Of a DNA stretch of 64,000 bases, positions 21,603-31,760 are shown one piece after another. Source of the stretch: Solen grandis (Eukaryota; Mollusca; Bivalvia; Adapedonta; Solenidae); assembly GCA_021229015.1 (NCBI GenBank), contig CM037794.1, forward strand, positions 40,629,126 through 40,693,125, read 5' to 3'. Numbering within the stretch: the stretch's first letter is position 1; the number at the start of each line of letters is the position of its first letter. The position numbers and the translations under genes were made by a program. The notes under the pieces are model-generated. The model made no database searches. It worked only from the letters and a program-made list of their open reading frames with translations, and was not told where the DNA came from.

Positions 21603-22727
21603 GTGCATTTAATCATTTAAACTGTACATGTAAGTAGTGTGACATCAACAAAATAAATAAAGAACCAGTGTCAACGCTGTCCAATATCGCCATGCAAATT
21701 CCTGGATACGGAATTTTAACTTTCACATGGCAACAAGCAGTTTTTACAGTATCGTACAAGACTGACACAGCGCCGGAAATGTAGTTTCTATCTAAAAGAT
21801 TACAAGAAACCAAATAATAATCAATAAACATTATATTCTTTATTGTTTGCCTTTTTAATAGAGATTTGAGAAAATAACTAAGGAGCAGCAGCCCCAGAAT
21901 ATATTTCCGAAATTCGGAGGATGGATCTGAAACAGTACTGGTTAAGCACGGATTTCTCCCGCCTGAAAGTATGGAGCATATAGCGATGAAAGAATGGTTC
22001 TGAGATCACAAGCTCAGACCGTTCGACGTTAAGACGCTTCAGCCACCAACTTAGGGTGTAAATCGATAATTGGCCTTTTAAATATTTTCTTAATTCGATA
22101 TCAGACTTGGCTCGAAATTCGCCGCCAGCTTGATATTCGCATTTCTTATATGGCGAATAACGATGTCAGAGGTGATCCGATATTCTTCGAACCTTGGTGA
22201 ATTTCGATCTCAGGCCTTGCTCAAAATTCACCTGTAACTCGATATCGTATTTTGAATAACAAAGTAATTTCTCACACTTCTGATATATTTGTGACCAAGT
22301 AACATCATACTGCCCTAAGCTGGATCGAACTTGCGGATCTTGATATAAGCAAGTTGGACACTCTACAACGTCGCCACAAAAGCTAGAGTACAAGTGTCAT
22401 TTTATACATCTGCTCCAAACATTGAACAGACGTGTTTTAATAATCAAAAAATAGATCGACATAATGACAACTATAAGAGATAGTATAACTTTAGAACAAT
22501 GTAAAACGCTTAAAGGCGCAATAAGAAATTAATAATGTACATGTATGATGTAAGCTTTAAATCTAATATCAATCTATTACTGAAACACATAGACAAGATG
22601 ACGTCATTATTTGAACGTTGTGTATTTTTAATGTGACGTTGCAGATTTTAAGTAATGTTACCATGACGTTCACATTCAGTAACTAGCAACACTACATAGA
22701 ATTATATACCTACGATCGTAAATATAA
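21603..22727. other. No gene seen; degraded tRNA-like segment near 22285-22375 (minus)
   Basis: On the minus strand, TGGCGACGTTGTAGAGTGTC followed by CGCAAGTTCGATCCAGC resembles a decayed tRNA-derived SINE head. The rest shows no exon. The 3' part would be the promoter/5' UTR of the gene starting at 22728, but I see no clear core promoter. Confidence 0.4.
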
Positions 22728-22890
22728 ATGGGAAATTGCCTTTCGACAAGAAGAAAGAAGAAGAAATGTGTCGGTCCATCCACTGGGGAAGACAAAAGAA
22801 GCGTCAGTGTGATCCTCAGTGAGGTTTCTGACTTCTCCAGGCCAAGCAAACACCAGGAGGCCGATATGGTCAGGGGCCTGAAAGAAAAAG
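22728..22890 (+). CDS. First coding exon of a lipid-anchored, possibly stathmin-domain-like protein
   Basis: The protein starts MGNCLSTRRKKKKC. Gly2 fits N-myristoylation, Cys4 fits palmitoylation, and the adjacent basic run fits membrane attachment, so the product is probably tethered to the inner face of membranes. A polar stretch follows (STGEDKRSVSVILSEVSDFS). The exon ends GAAAAAG before a GTACATG donor at 22891. Upstream the frame is not protein-like, so the ATG at 22728 is the natural start. It ends in phase 1, whereas the exon at 23830 reads in phase 0. A small exon may be missed between them, another donor used (ATG/GTCAGG near 22868 would fit), or the A run may contain an error. Confidence 0.6.
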
Positions 22891-23829
22891 GTACATGCTT
22901 CTTCTATTAGTCTGTGGTAGTTAAAACAAATCATGTGTTATGTATATATTCAATTGTAATGTTAAATATGTTTAAGTATCTGAAAGAAAAAAAGTTTCAA
23001 AATTATGTCTAGTGATCTTACGAATTAGTATCGTGAATAACAATGTAAGTTTCAACAGATATATTTAATTAAATAGTTGATAAATTTTGTCATTTAAACA
23101 TAAATTGCTATTTGAATCGTCACAAAAAGTACGATATTGGGATAAATATTTATTTATCTATTAAACAGCTATATAATTTAAAATAAATATCTCAAACTGA
23201 AGGATACAAATCCCACAGGATTACTAGCATAGCACACATTTTTCTTATCCTATACCTCATGAATATTCACTCTCAAATGCACGATTTGGTGAATATTAAT
23301 TAACTGAATTCTATATGGTATATGAAGCGATGGGTTTTCCTTTGCCATGCCGGCTGTTAGGATCTGAGCTACAGTATTGTACGTGCAGACAGATAAGAAC
23401 ATAAAAAATAAATTCACTCTTAGTCGATATTTCGACAAAACTTGTCTTTTTAAAGAAAAAGAAAACATTATTTTTTTAGCCACACCATAATAAACGCCTG
23501 TACAGATGCCATATTGGTTTTGTAAAATAACAGTACGGCAATTGTACAGGCGTTTAACAGTATGGCGATTGTACAGGCATTTAACAATACGGCGACTCAC
23601 CAAGCTTTTTTTTCTTCAAAAAGGCAATTTTTTGCCGAAATATTCATAAAGAGGGAATTTAATTGTTTATTTTATAATTTCCTATGGAAAAGCAACATAT
23701 TTATTTAGAGGAGAACATGTTCAGACAGCTAAATTCATGGTCCGTTTTTTTTGTTTTGTGTGTTTGTGTGTGTGCTAAGGTGCTAAAACACGTTTATATG
23801 AGTTAAATAATAATCATGACTTGTTTCAG
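22891..23829. other. Presumed intron of the coiled-coil gene; no confirmed exon
   Basis: A short imperfect tandem (GTACGGCAATTGTACAGGCG type, about 23530-23600) and AT-rich DNA. TGTTAGGATCTGAGCTACAG near 23349 resembles TTTAGAATCTGAGCTACAGT near 54688, so part of it is a dispersed repeat. An unseen small exon here would solve the phase mismatch between the flanking exons. Confidence 0.4.
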
Positions 23830-23961
23830 GGTCAGGAACCTGTGGTTGGAGCTCAGGGTATCTCCTTTGTTGTGGAGTTGAGCAAGCGAGTTAGGGATGC
23901 CCGGGTGCCAACTCGCCACGCCCAGAATCTGGACAAGAAAGACGACTGTACTTTGGTTGAT
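23830..23961 (+). CDS. Second recognised exon of the lipid-anchored coiled-coil protein gene
   Basis: The acceptor is TTGTTTCAG and the donor is GAT/GTAAGT, both strong. The 44 residues in phase 0 read GQEPVVGAQGISFVVELSKR, then VRDARVPTRHAQNLDKKDDC, then TLVD. The pattern of a short GxSF-V-L strand followed by a proline/basic linker and then a long E/K helix in the next exon recalls stathmin-type proteins. Human STMND1 also begins with a MGC lipid-anchor motif. This family assignment is tentative and made by eye. Confidence 0.6.
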
Positions 23962-25021
23962 GTAAGTTCTACAATTCTGCAACCACATGGTGTGATTCCG
24001 AAATATGAATATAAGGTATAGCCCGATGAATAGAAAGAAAAGCCCGATTCTCATACATTATTCTTACTATGTCTATATTTAGAATAGTTTGATTTTGTGT
24101 TTTATATAAATTTGTATTTTACGTTTTTTGCACCACAATATGAGTAAAATACTGTCACAAAGACGAACGGTAAGTCTTACAATTGCAACTATGTACGGTT
24201 CGTATACTGCACTCAGTTTAAACTTTTTTTTCTTTTACGTCGATTGGGAAACAACTTCTTACAACATATGTTGATCGCTCTAGACGGTTCCTGGCTTGGA
24301 GTAATTCTTTGCATCACTTAGGCATCGCTTAGGTACAGAATTTCTGGGGCAAAACAGAAGCGCTTCTTTGCAATGAAGAAAATGTCAAGGCAATGGAACC
24401 ATTCTAGCTGTGAGCAAGCTCTTATCTGGATGATTTTTTTAAATAGAAAAGCTCAGCATGTGTTTTTAAAATCCAAGACCTTGGTTTTGATTCTATAAAG
24501 TGTTTTTTCAAGAATAATCTCCTGATGCAAATTTAAAAAGATATGCTATGCATGAGGCATCTTTGGAAAATGGACCTTGAACAAACGACCACATCTTTGC
24601 AACACCAATCAACGCTCTGAAGTATCTTATTGGGCAGGCCAAGAATTTAAAACTTCTTCAGTTTGTGAGTATGATATATCAAATGACCTTGGACCAAGGT
24701 AATAACAAATAATCTTGTCATAAGCGACCTATCAATATATACCAAGTAAGAGTTTCTTGCGTCAAGGTGTTCGGCAATGAATAAAAAAACACCTCGAGTA
24801 ACATTTTCTGGTCATAAGCAACCGCGTGAGCTAAGTACATCAGATGTTTGACTTACAGTCAAAGAGATACAAAGTTATACCACGTACACAAAAGTTAGAC
24901 ATACGTACAGACGAACAGAAAGAGACCGACATGGGAAATGCCTAAATCTTCACAAATTCCTCTTGCGTGTGGTTAACATATGGACGAATTGGAATTTGTA
25001 TTTTGCTTTCTACTGTTACAG
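23962..25021. other. Intron of the coiled-coil gene, containing a SINE fragment
   Basis: Bounded by GTAAGT at 23962 and TACAG at 25021. An inverted piece of SINE family S (TTTTACGTCGATTGGGAAAC, then GACGGTTCCTGGCTTGGAG) lies at about 24233-24330. No further exon was recognised. Confidence 0.5.
24233..24330 (-). mobile_element. SINE family S, 3' fragment
   Basis: It matches the inverse of the tail and body of the SINE at 18341-18530. The tRNA-like head is lost. Confidence 0.65.
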
Positions 25022-25369
25022 ATCACATATACCGTAGAGGAGGAGCTATTGATGAATGGGATTTTTGAAGATGCCAGAAGGGAAGAGAAAAAGAAGGAGT
25101 TGGATGAGAAGATGTTGGCAGCAGAGATGTTGAGAGCGGCGAAGATGAAGGAGAGACAAGAGAAGGCGCACCAGGAGGAGGAGAAGAAAGTCGAGGTGAT
25201 GAGGAGAAAGCATCGTATTGAGGAGATAAAGGAGCGGGAGAGGAAGGAGAGGGTGAAGATGATGGAGGGGAACGCGAGGAGGAGGGCGGTGGAGGAGATG
25301 GGGTTGAAGAAAAAAGGGAAGGGAGGAAAGGTGGAGGAGATGGGGTTGAAGAAAAAAGGGAAGGGATGA
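25022..25369 (+). CDS. Last exon: E/K-rich single-helix/coiled-coil tail of the same gene
   Basis: The acceptor TACTGTTACAG ends at 25021. Phase 0 continues from the exon at 23830 to TGA at 25367-25369, giving 115 residues. Almost all of it is charged helix (EDARREEKKKELDEKMLAAE, RQEKAHQEEEKKVEVMRRKH, RIEEIKERERKERVKM). In stathmins the corresponding helix binds tubulin; for this protein that is only a suggestion. The C-terminus contains a 14-residue direct duplication (VEEMGLKKKGKGGK followed by VEEMGLKKKGKG and stop), suggesting recent local expansion. Minus-strand Pro/Ser-rich reading is a shadow of this exon. Confidence 0.65.
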   Translation: MTYTVEEELLMNGIFEDARREEKKKELDEKMLAAEMLRAAKMKERQEKAHQEEEKKVEVMRRKHRIEEIKERERKERVKMMEGNARRRAVEEMGLKKKGKGGKVEEMGLKKKGKG

Positions 25370-25482
25370 AAGGTGGAGGGGAAGAAAGAATAAAGGGAAA
25401 TGATTGGGCGGGTGAGGTTTGAAAAGTAGGTGGTACTAAAAGAGAGAGAAACAAAAACAATGGAAAATGATGATTTTCATAA

Positions 25483-25488
25483 AATAAA
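25483..25488 (+). terminator. Candidate poly(A) signal AATAAA after the coiled-coil gene
   Basis: AATAAA lies about 115 bp past the TGA at 25367. A second AATAAA near 25618 is an alternative. Confidence 0.4.
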
Positions 25489-25656
25489 AATAGAATCCAA
25501 TATAAAAGTATAAACGAAAAAAATATTGATATGAGAGAATATTTTTTTTCAGAGAAACGTTTTGGTTTTAATGTGATGTCCTGGTAATTATCGTATATAT
25601 GTTTTAAAATTCGAAAACAATAAACTAATCGTTAAAACATTCGTCTTATTTTATTA

Positions 25657-25680
25657 GAGAGAGAGAGAGAGAGAGAGAGG
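25657..25680. repeat. GA microsatellite
   Basis: An uninterrupted GA run directly downstream of the coiled-coil gene. Confidence 0.9.
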
Positions 25681-25813
25681 TGGGGACTTTCCCGCCATAT
25701 TCTGTTAAATTTACACAAGGTATAAAGCCAATGAAAAGAGAAAGATATGTCGGATACACGTTCTTGACACTATCGTAAAACATTCAAAATAACACTGCCT
25801 TTTCAGGTTCTGA

Positions 25814-26046
25814 GGCCCATTTAACTAAACTTCGTACGAACAAATTTGATCACAGTCGTAAGTATGTTGTTCTACATTGTTTCTAATAATGTCTGATTTT
25901 GATGATTGCACATGAAGAAATTTGAACCATTTTGTTGCATTATACAACTCTTTTTGTGAAGAATAAAGGACTGGAAAAATAAAATTTCATATCTGTGAAC
26001 TTCCGCTTACGAAGTTTTATTTCGTACGAAGTTTAGTAAAACGGGC
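25814..26046. mobile_element. MITE family E, 233 bp with about 28-bp TIRs
   Basis: The left end GGCCCATTTAACTAAACTTC plus GTACGAA is the inverse of the right end TTCGTACGAAGTTTAGTAAA plus ACGGGCC. No coding interior. The target duplication is not clear. Confidence 0.8.
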
Positions 26047-26244
26047 CCCTGGGACCTCAATATATCAAGTATCCATTAAAAGGCTAAAATTACTGCCATC
26101 TGCCTTGAAACTGAAGGATCCGGGTTGAAATCCAAGTTGGATCCTTTTTTCCCCTGTGTTTCTCTTTGACGATTATTTCTGTATCTCTCAGATCAGATCT
26201 AGAAAGAAAAATGTTTTATGTTTATAATTTGTATAAGTACTTTG

Positions 26245-26452
26245 AAATCATTATTTCTCGTGGGACACTTATTTCCGTTGATATCGTGGAGGGTTTTATC
26301 CACGAATATTAATCCCCCACGAAAACATGTCTCTTATATAGACCTCACGTTTTCTAGAACACAGATCCACGAATAAATGTACCCAAGAAATTCCCTTAGG
26401 TACATAATGAACAAAATTTAATGTCAACGAAAATTAATGATTTTACAGTATT
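26245..26452. repeat. Dispersed repeat family F, copy 1 (about 207 bp)
   Basis: A second copy at 44874-45080 is collinear from CGTGGAGGGTTTTATC through ATTTAATGTCAAC to GATTTTACAGTA. The ends are AT-rich and weakly inverted (AAATCATTA ... TAATGATTT), so it may be a MITE. Not coding. Confidence 0.75.
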
Positions 26453-26899
26453 TTAGTATTTAGGATCATGTATCAAGGTAAAATGACGTTTGATTTTAGA
26501 CACTTGCTTCCTCTACTAAATATTAAATTCTAAACTTCACGGCAACAGTTAATAATTTTTACATAATTCATTCAACGCTAAAATGGAGCAAGCCATATTT
26601 GTACATACAATATGTTAAAGACAGTACTCTTTAATGATTCAGTATATTTATAAACATTGTTTAAAAGCTATGAGTATTGACTTTTTAAATGAAAAATAAC
26701 ATAAAGTGTCTCTTCTTCTCAGTCCCGTTTCTCTATAATGTATAGAATTATTGTTTAGCCAAGGTTTTGGTAAATAATTTACACATGCGCCAAGCTGGAT
26801 GTGACAATTTAGAAAAATATCATAACTTAAATAACAAGACGGTTAAAATGCCAATTTTTGTTTTTTGTCTATTCTATTATACTTTTGATATATAAAATT

Positions 26900-26933
<34 letters not shown>

Positions 26934-27286
26934 TTTTTAAAAATATCACGGAAAGATAAAACAACAGGGAAAATATGTCGTTCCATTCCATAAATTTACC
27001 GATGCGGGGAAAAATAAAAATGTCTAAAATCTTCGAGTCGTTATCATGCCTATTTTTCAAACAATATATTTATATTTTTTATTTCGATTACGATACAGAG
27101 TTTCGCCAAGAACTAAAATAAAAGATAAGAGAAAGAGAAGAAATATGTTAAAAAACTGCACAACATTTCAGGATATTAAATGACAAAATTAATGTCAATA
27201 ACGCCCTCTAATATGGTTTTATCCTAAAACATTACTCTCCTAATGATGACATCAGTTTGTCATATTAGAAAATAAAAAATGAATTC

Positions 27287-27320
<34 letters not shown>

Positions 27321-28115
27321 CGTTCAAGGATATTGTGGGTTGGCCAAAAAGTATCTTAATTGTGTAGACAAAAACATGCTTAACATTTCAATATTCTGTA
27401 AGGCAGTGCAGTCTGGCATAAATATGTCACCATACCGTTCATATTAGACGAACCAGACATAAACTACATTTGCACAGCTAGAGCTAAGCCAGGATGCTAT
27501 AACAAAACCATTTTAACGATTATGTCGCCGTCCGGGATTGAATCAATGACTTCCCAGGAAAGTGGCCAAGGGTTTCAGAACCCTTATTGTAACAAATGCA
27601 AATAATAAACGAGACCCTCAAAATGAATCAATTTTAATTATAAATAACCCCCCCCACGTGCCTCCTAAATGAAAAGGAAAGAAAATAGACCACTTGTCTT
27701 TTTCTTATATGAGTTGGATTCCAAATGGAATGTTTTAAACTCAGCGGGAACACTACAAATTTATCTCCAAGATGAAATTAAAAAAAATCACAATGTCACA
27801 CATCCTGTATTAGTTTGGGTCTGGACGGTAGTCTTCAGTAGTGACAGTGGCATGTAACGTATTCCAATCCATGATAATTATTGGAAAGAAAGAATTCCAG
27901 AAAATATCGGTGATCCTATTTTAATTGTATGCCGATCCCCAATAATATTTTTCTGTCTCTACTTTTTTGAACAAGCATACACACTTTTTGCCATTTCATC
28001 TCAGCGGACGAGAGTTCCATTTCCGGTCGTGACATAACAGAGTCGTTAAACATCTCTTGTGCTTGGCTCTCGGCACATATTGTCAGTTCCTGGAAATAGT
28101 TGGATTAGTGTCAGG
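26453..28115. other. No gene seen; TA run and 28-A run
   Basis: A TA microsatellite lies at about 26903-26931 and a homopolymer of roughly 28 A at 27291-27318, possibly the tail of a retroposed sequence that I could not identify. No exon was recognised. Confidence 0.45.
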
Positions 28116-28162
28116 ATAATGTTACGGTGGCATAAAAATGACATGGAAGATATTCTTTATAT

Positions 28163-28316
28163 TACGTGCGCACGTAGTAGCAATTACGTGTGCACGTAGT
28201 AGCTTTACGTGCGCACGTAGTAGCTACCACGCGCGCACGTAATAGCTATTACGTGCGCATGTAGTAGTTATTACGTGCGCACGTAGTAGCTTTACGTGCG
28301 CACGTAGTAGTTTTAC
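28163..28316. repeat. Left array of TACGTGCGCACGTA palindromes
   Basis: About seven variants of a palindromic core (TACGTGCGCACGTA) are spaced by GTAGC/TAGTAGC text with a period near 22-25 bp. Each unit is its own inverse, so the array could extrude as small cruciforms. It is the subterminal region of the hAT-like element. Confidence 0.85.
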
Positions 28317-28993
28317 ACTAGTTTTTCACTATTTTACAGCTTTAAATTAAAAAAAATCGCACAGGAATTCCCGAAGATGTCTAGTCCAACCGGAACTACA
28401 CACTTATCACGGCCCTGGCAAAGCGGCAAGCCGATTGCATTGTTACTGCATTTTTTTTTTTTAAAATACGCCCCCCAACCCGAACTCATGGATCCGGCTC
28501 TGTATGTCACTAGGGATTTTAAAGGTTGTAGGATTACTTAAAACAGTACTAACATCTGATGAAGTAAATACTAGTAAAATAAAACTTTAAATAAAATTTA
28601 CAAAAGGAACTGACTTGCATATTGTTGTAATCAGAACAATAAAATTATATGAGGATTTTAATACAACAGACATTATGCAATGTTTACAGTCTTAGTTTGC
28701 GTCTTGATACATCTTCATAAGCAACAAGCTGCATGAAAAACTATCCATCTATACATGCTAAAGCACTTTTCACAAATGCTCGAAGAAGAGAAATAGTAAA
28801 TAGCAGCTTTTGTAAACTAGATTTTACACAACCTACAATCAATTTATAAAATGAAATGAGTAACTATTACACTGTTGTTAGCAAAAATAAGTATATTAAT
28901 GGGAAGTGTAAAAATGCCCCCCCCCCCCCCCTCCTTTTTTGCATATCATATATTTTCCTGGTATACCTTGAACCATTAAAGTAATATAAATTA

Positions 28994-29225
28994 GTGGCCT
29001 CAAGGATATATGGAAGATCATTTTTATATCACGCCCCATGCAATAACCACTGTGTTCGCATGCAGTAGCTTTCGCATGTGCATGCAGTAGCTTCAATGTT
29101 CACATGCAGTAGTTATTGCGTTTGCACGTGGTAAATAAGGTTGTCGTATGCTTAGACATAGTTATCACTTGTGCAAGTGATAGCTACTGCGTGTGCATCC
29201 AGAAGCTATCAAGTTTGTACACAAT

Positions 29226-29275
<50 letters not shown>

Positions 29276-29290
29276 TTTTATGCCACCAAA
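28994..29290. mobile_element. Smaller related element nested inside the hAT-like element
   Basis: It starts AGTGGCCTCAAGGATATATG followed by GAAGATCATTTTTATATCAC, and ends CATTTTATGCCACCA. These are diverged forms of the terminal repeats of the enclosing element. Its subterminal units (CGCATGCAGTAGCTTTCGCA type) are a degenerate version of the palindrome array. It contains a TA run at 29228-29271. Confidence 0.7.
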
Positions 29291-29309
29291 GTTTTAATTA
29301 AAAAGTTCT

Positions 29310-29470
29310 TTGTCAGTGGTTCTTGGATTTGGCCATTATTTGAACCATGTAAAGCTATGACAGATTCTTGCCCCAATTGGTGTTTGAACCCACAAAATTC
29401 ATTTCCATTGTCATATAATGGTAACCCACGACTGGACCTCACTGCCCTTATGCTTGATAAATGAAACTGG
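29310..29470 (-). mobile_element. Diverged tRNA-derived SINE
   Basis: The minus strand reads AAGGGCAGTGAGGTCCAGTC (A-box-like), then TTGTGGGTTCAAACACC (B-box-like), then a body with GAATCTGTCATAGC. It resembles family S but is heavily mutated. Confidence 0.5.
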
Positions 29471-29532
29471 TAGAGTCTGAAATTGTAGAATTTGCATTTT
29501 AAATATATTTGGCTGAGGACTTGTAGCTATAA

Positions 29533-29790
29533 ACATTGCTCCTAATTAAGTGAGTTAAATTGATGTGAATGACCGAGGAGAGAATATAAATTAAAAATTT
29601 AGCCTCAATAATTCTATCTAACATTGCTCCTAATTAAGTGAGTTAAATTGATGTGAATGACCGAGGAGAGAATATAAATTGAAAATTTAGCCTCAATAAT
29701 TCTATCTAACATTGCTTCTAATTAAGTGAGTTAAATTGATGTGAATGACCGAGGAGAGAATATAAATTGAAAATTTAGCCTCAATAATTC
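29533..29790. repeat. 88-bp tandem repeat, about 2.9 copies
   Basis: Units begin ACATTGCTCCTAATTAAGTG at 29533, 29621 and 29709. They are almost identical (CTCC/CTTCT and TTAAAAA/TTGAAAA variants), so the duplication is recent. Confidence 0.92.
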
Positions 29791-30239
29791 AACGAAAATA
29801 ATTCTAAGACTTACAGATCAGATATACACATGTTCATTTAAATATTACAGCCATAAACACTGATTTCAAATATTTTATCTCATGGACATTAACATTGTCT
29901 TGAAGTTAAATCTAGATTTGCTAAAGAAATAAAGATCTTAGAGTAAAAAAAATAAAGTGTGTTTGAGTGCTTCAAATTCAGGTGATGTTTCACTTTGATA
30001 TCCAGATATTTGTTTCAGAAATATTATGTAAAACCACTTTTCATCTTGATAAAATAACCATGCTAATCCAAATCCTGGTGAATTAAAAATCCCAAACACC
30101 ATATGGGATTTAAACTGTTCATATTCTTTAAAAACAGACAACTGCAAAAGCATGCCGCAAGTACTTGCTTTGGGATATATCTCCCCACGCAAGATTGTGA
30201 TTGGTGGTAATGAATTAAAACCAAGTGGTGGGACACGAT

Positions 30240-30436
30240 AACTAGTGCGTGCGAACGTGATAACTATTACGTGCACACGTAATAGCTACTACGTACGCAC
30301 GTAAAACTACTACGTGCGCACGTAATAGCTACTACGTACGTACGTAGAGCTACTACGTGTGCACGTAATAGCTACTACGTGCGCACGTAATATATACTAC
30401 GTGCGCATGTAAAAGCTACTACGTGCGCACGTAATA
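30240..30436. repeat. Right array of TACGTGCGCACGTA palindromes
   Basis: About eight units of the same palindrome as at 28163-28316, spaced by ATAGCTAC text, just inside the right terminus of the hAT-like element. Confidence 0.85.
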
Positions 30437-30480
30437 CAAAAAATATCTTCCATGTCCCCTTTTTGCCACCGTATAATGTG

Positions 30481-31005
30481 ACTGGGAGTGGTATTATATA
30501 ACCTGTTTACTATGGAACGCCAAATCTACATAAACTTAAATATAGCCATAGTTTACGGCGTGATTTCGTTTTTCCTTTTTCTGTGGCAAAGCCCCCAAGT
30601 AACGGACGTAAAATACATCCTTGTTTCTGATGTACATAGAGAAAATAAATGTTAAATAAGCAGAGCTTACTGTAGCAAATATCTCCAAGTCCTGAAATCA
30701 TATGATTTTAATGATGAAGATTATCAGTTTCTGTCTGGTTGAATTTATGAGTCTACCTATTTTAAAAAACGCAGACATGTCTCCTGTTTTAAATTAATCA
30801 TAGGGTTTCCTACATCCAGAAATAAAACAGAGAAATCACTGTAAAAGACAGGAATACTACAGAACAGAATTGAAAAAAGCACATAATTTATTCAGGTTTG
30901 TACCATTCATAGAGTCTCAATATATTATGGGGAAAATAACTTATAAACAAAGAACGAGTACCTGAAATGAATAATAATTTCTTTATTATATTAATGACAA
31001 CCTGT
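30481..31005. other. No gene seen
   Basis: AT-rich sequence between the hAT-like element and a TTAA MITE. No exon signals that I trust. Confidence 0.45.
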
Positions 31006-31009
31006 TTAA

Positions 31010-31243
31010 CCCTTTCCCTCATATAAACTCATTTTGACGCACTCAATAGGTATCACATAAAGCCTGATCTGCAGAAAACCACAGTTAAACCTTACCAAAT
31101 TTAATTACACAATCCTCATTTCCAGACCACTGAGGAGCAGCGAACAGCATAAAACCTGATCAGCCTGCGAGTTACTCGCAGGCTGATCTGGTTTTATGCT
31201 GTTCGCATAGGTCTTTTCATAGTGTCCACTAATAGGGAAAGGG
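31010..31243. mobile_element. piggyBac-like MITE (TTAA family), copy 1
   Basis: TTAA lies at 31006-31009 and 31244-31247. The ends read CCCTTTCCCTCATATA and TAGGGAAAGGG. TTAA duplication and CCCTTT-type termini are hallmarks of piggyBac-mobilised elements. The interior contains a strong hairpin (CAGCCTGCGAG/TTACTCGCAGGCTG within GAACAGCATAAAACC ... GGTTTTATGCTGTTC). Five related copies lie further right. Confidence 0.9.
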
Positions 31244-31324
31244 TTAAATCAGTCAACCTGTTTTTATGGTTGGTTTTGGTATTCTGAAACTGACAATATA
31301 TTACATATTTAACCTCCATTTAGT

Positions 31325-31486
31325 TTAAGGTAAAGTCCCTGTAATGGTTCCGCTACGTCTTGGATCACTTGTCCTTTACCAAGATAACCAAGGTGACCAA
31401 ATGAAACATTAGGATACATTGGTTATCTCCGTGAAAGGCCATGAGGTCCGAAATGTAGCGGAACCGTTATAGGGACTTTACCTTAA
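31325..31486. mobile_element. Foldback MITE family C, copy 2, TTAA-flanked
   Basis: It begins TTAAGGTAAAGTCCCTGTAA and ends TTATAGGGACTTTACCTTAA, with long inverted arms (GTTCCGCTAC ... GTAGCGGAAC). It is the reference for the damaged copy at 5656-5810. Confidence 0.9.
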
Positions 31487-31498
31487 ATTTATTTTTTT

Positions 31499-31672
31499 AC
31501 GTTGATTGGGAAAACATTCTTTTAACTTATACTTATCCCTCTTGATGGTTCCTGTGTTGGACCAGTATTTCGCGCCCGGGAAGGTTATGTAAAATCCTTG
31601 CATCCCCAGCGAGGTTCGAACCCACAACCCTCGGATCCGCAGTCGGGTATGTTAACAACGGATCGAGGCGCC
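31499..31672 (-). mobile_element. SINE family S, near-complete copy
   Basis: The inverse reads GGGCGCCTCGATCCG head, GGGTTGTGGGTTCGAACCTC B box, body GGTCCAACACAGGAACCATC, tail CCCAATCAACGTAAAA. It directly follows MITE C. Confidence 0.85.
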
Positions 31673-31701
31673 CTGCATTTAATGTTTTTATGACTGGGCG
31701 T

Positions 31702-31760
31702 AAGGGAGCATGGAAGATTTCTTTATATAAAATGTTTTCTATGTCCCTTTATGCCACCGT
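31702..31760. repeat. Collapsed remnant of the hAT-like element ends
   Basis: GCATGGAAGATTTCTTTATA lies only a few bases from CTATGTCCCTTTATGCCACC and GT. Both match the terminal repeats of the element at 28124-30472 but with virtually no interior. Confidence 0.6.

Larger units (their letters stand above)
28124..30472. mobile_element. hAT-like non-autonomous element, 2349 bp, with palindrome arrays at both ends
   Basis: The terminal repeats read ACGGTGGCATAAAAATGACA with TGGAAGATATTCTTTATATT on the left, and the inverse of AATATCTTCCATGTCCCC with TTTTTGCCACCGT on the right. ATAATGTT (28116-28123) and ATAATGTG (30473-30480) flank it as an 8-bp target duplication with one mismatch, the hAT size. 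Just inside each end is an array of the palindrome TACGTGCGCACGTA (28163-28316; 30240-30436). No transposase is encoded. Inside lie a smaller related element, a TA run, an 88-bp tandem repeat and a SINE-like piece. Confidence 0.8.

Noticed and set aside
25023..25460. Minus-strand Pro/Ser-rich open frame of 145 codons
   Set aside because: It is the complement of the E/K-rich plus-strand exon; purine-only codons read as Ser/Pro on the other strand, and it has no splice or start context.
28163..28316. CRISPR-like array of short repeats and spacers
   Set aside because: Units are palindromes with repeated, not unique, spacers, at the ends of a eukaryotic transposon with an 8-bp target duplication.
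30481..30701. Minus-strand 63-codon frame near the hAT-like element
   Set aside because: No homology recognised and composition equals that of neighbouring non-coding DNA.
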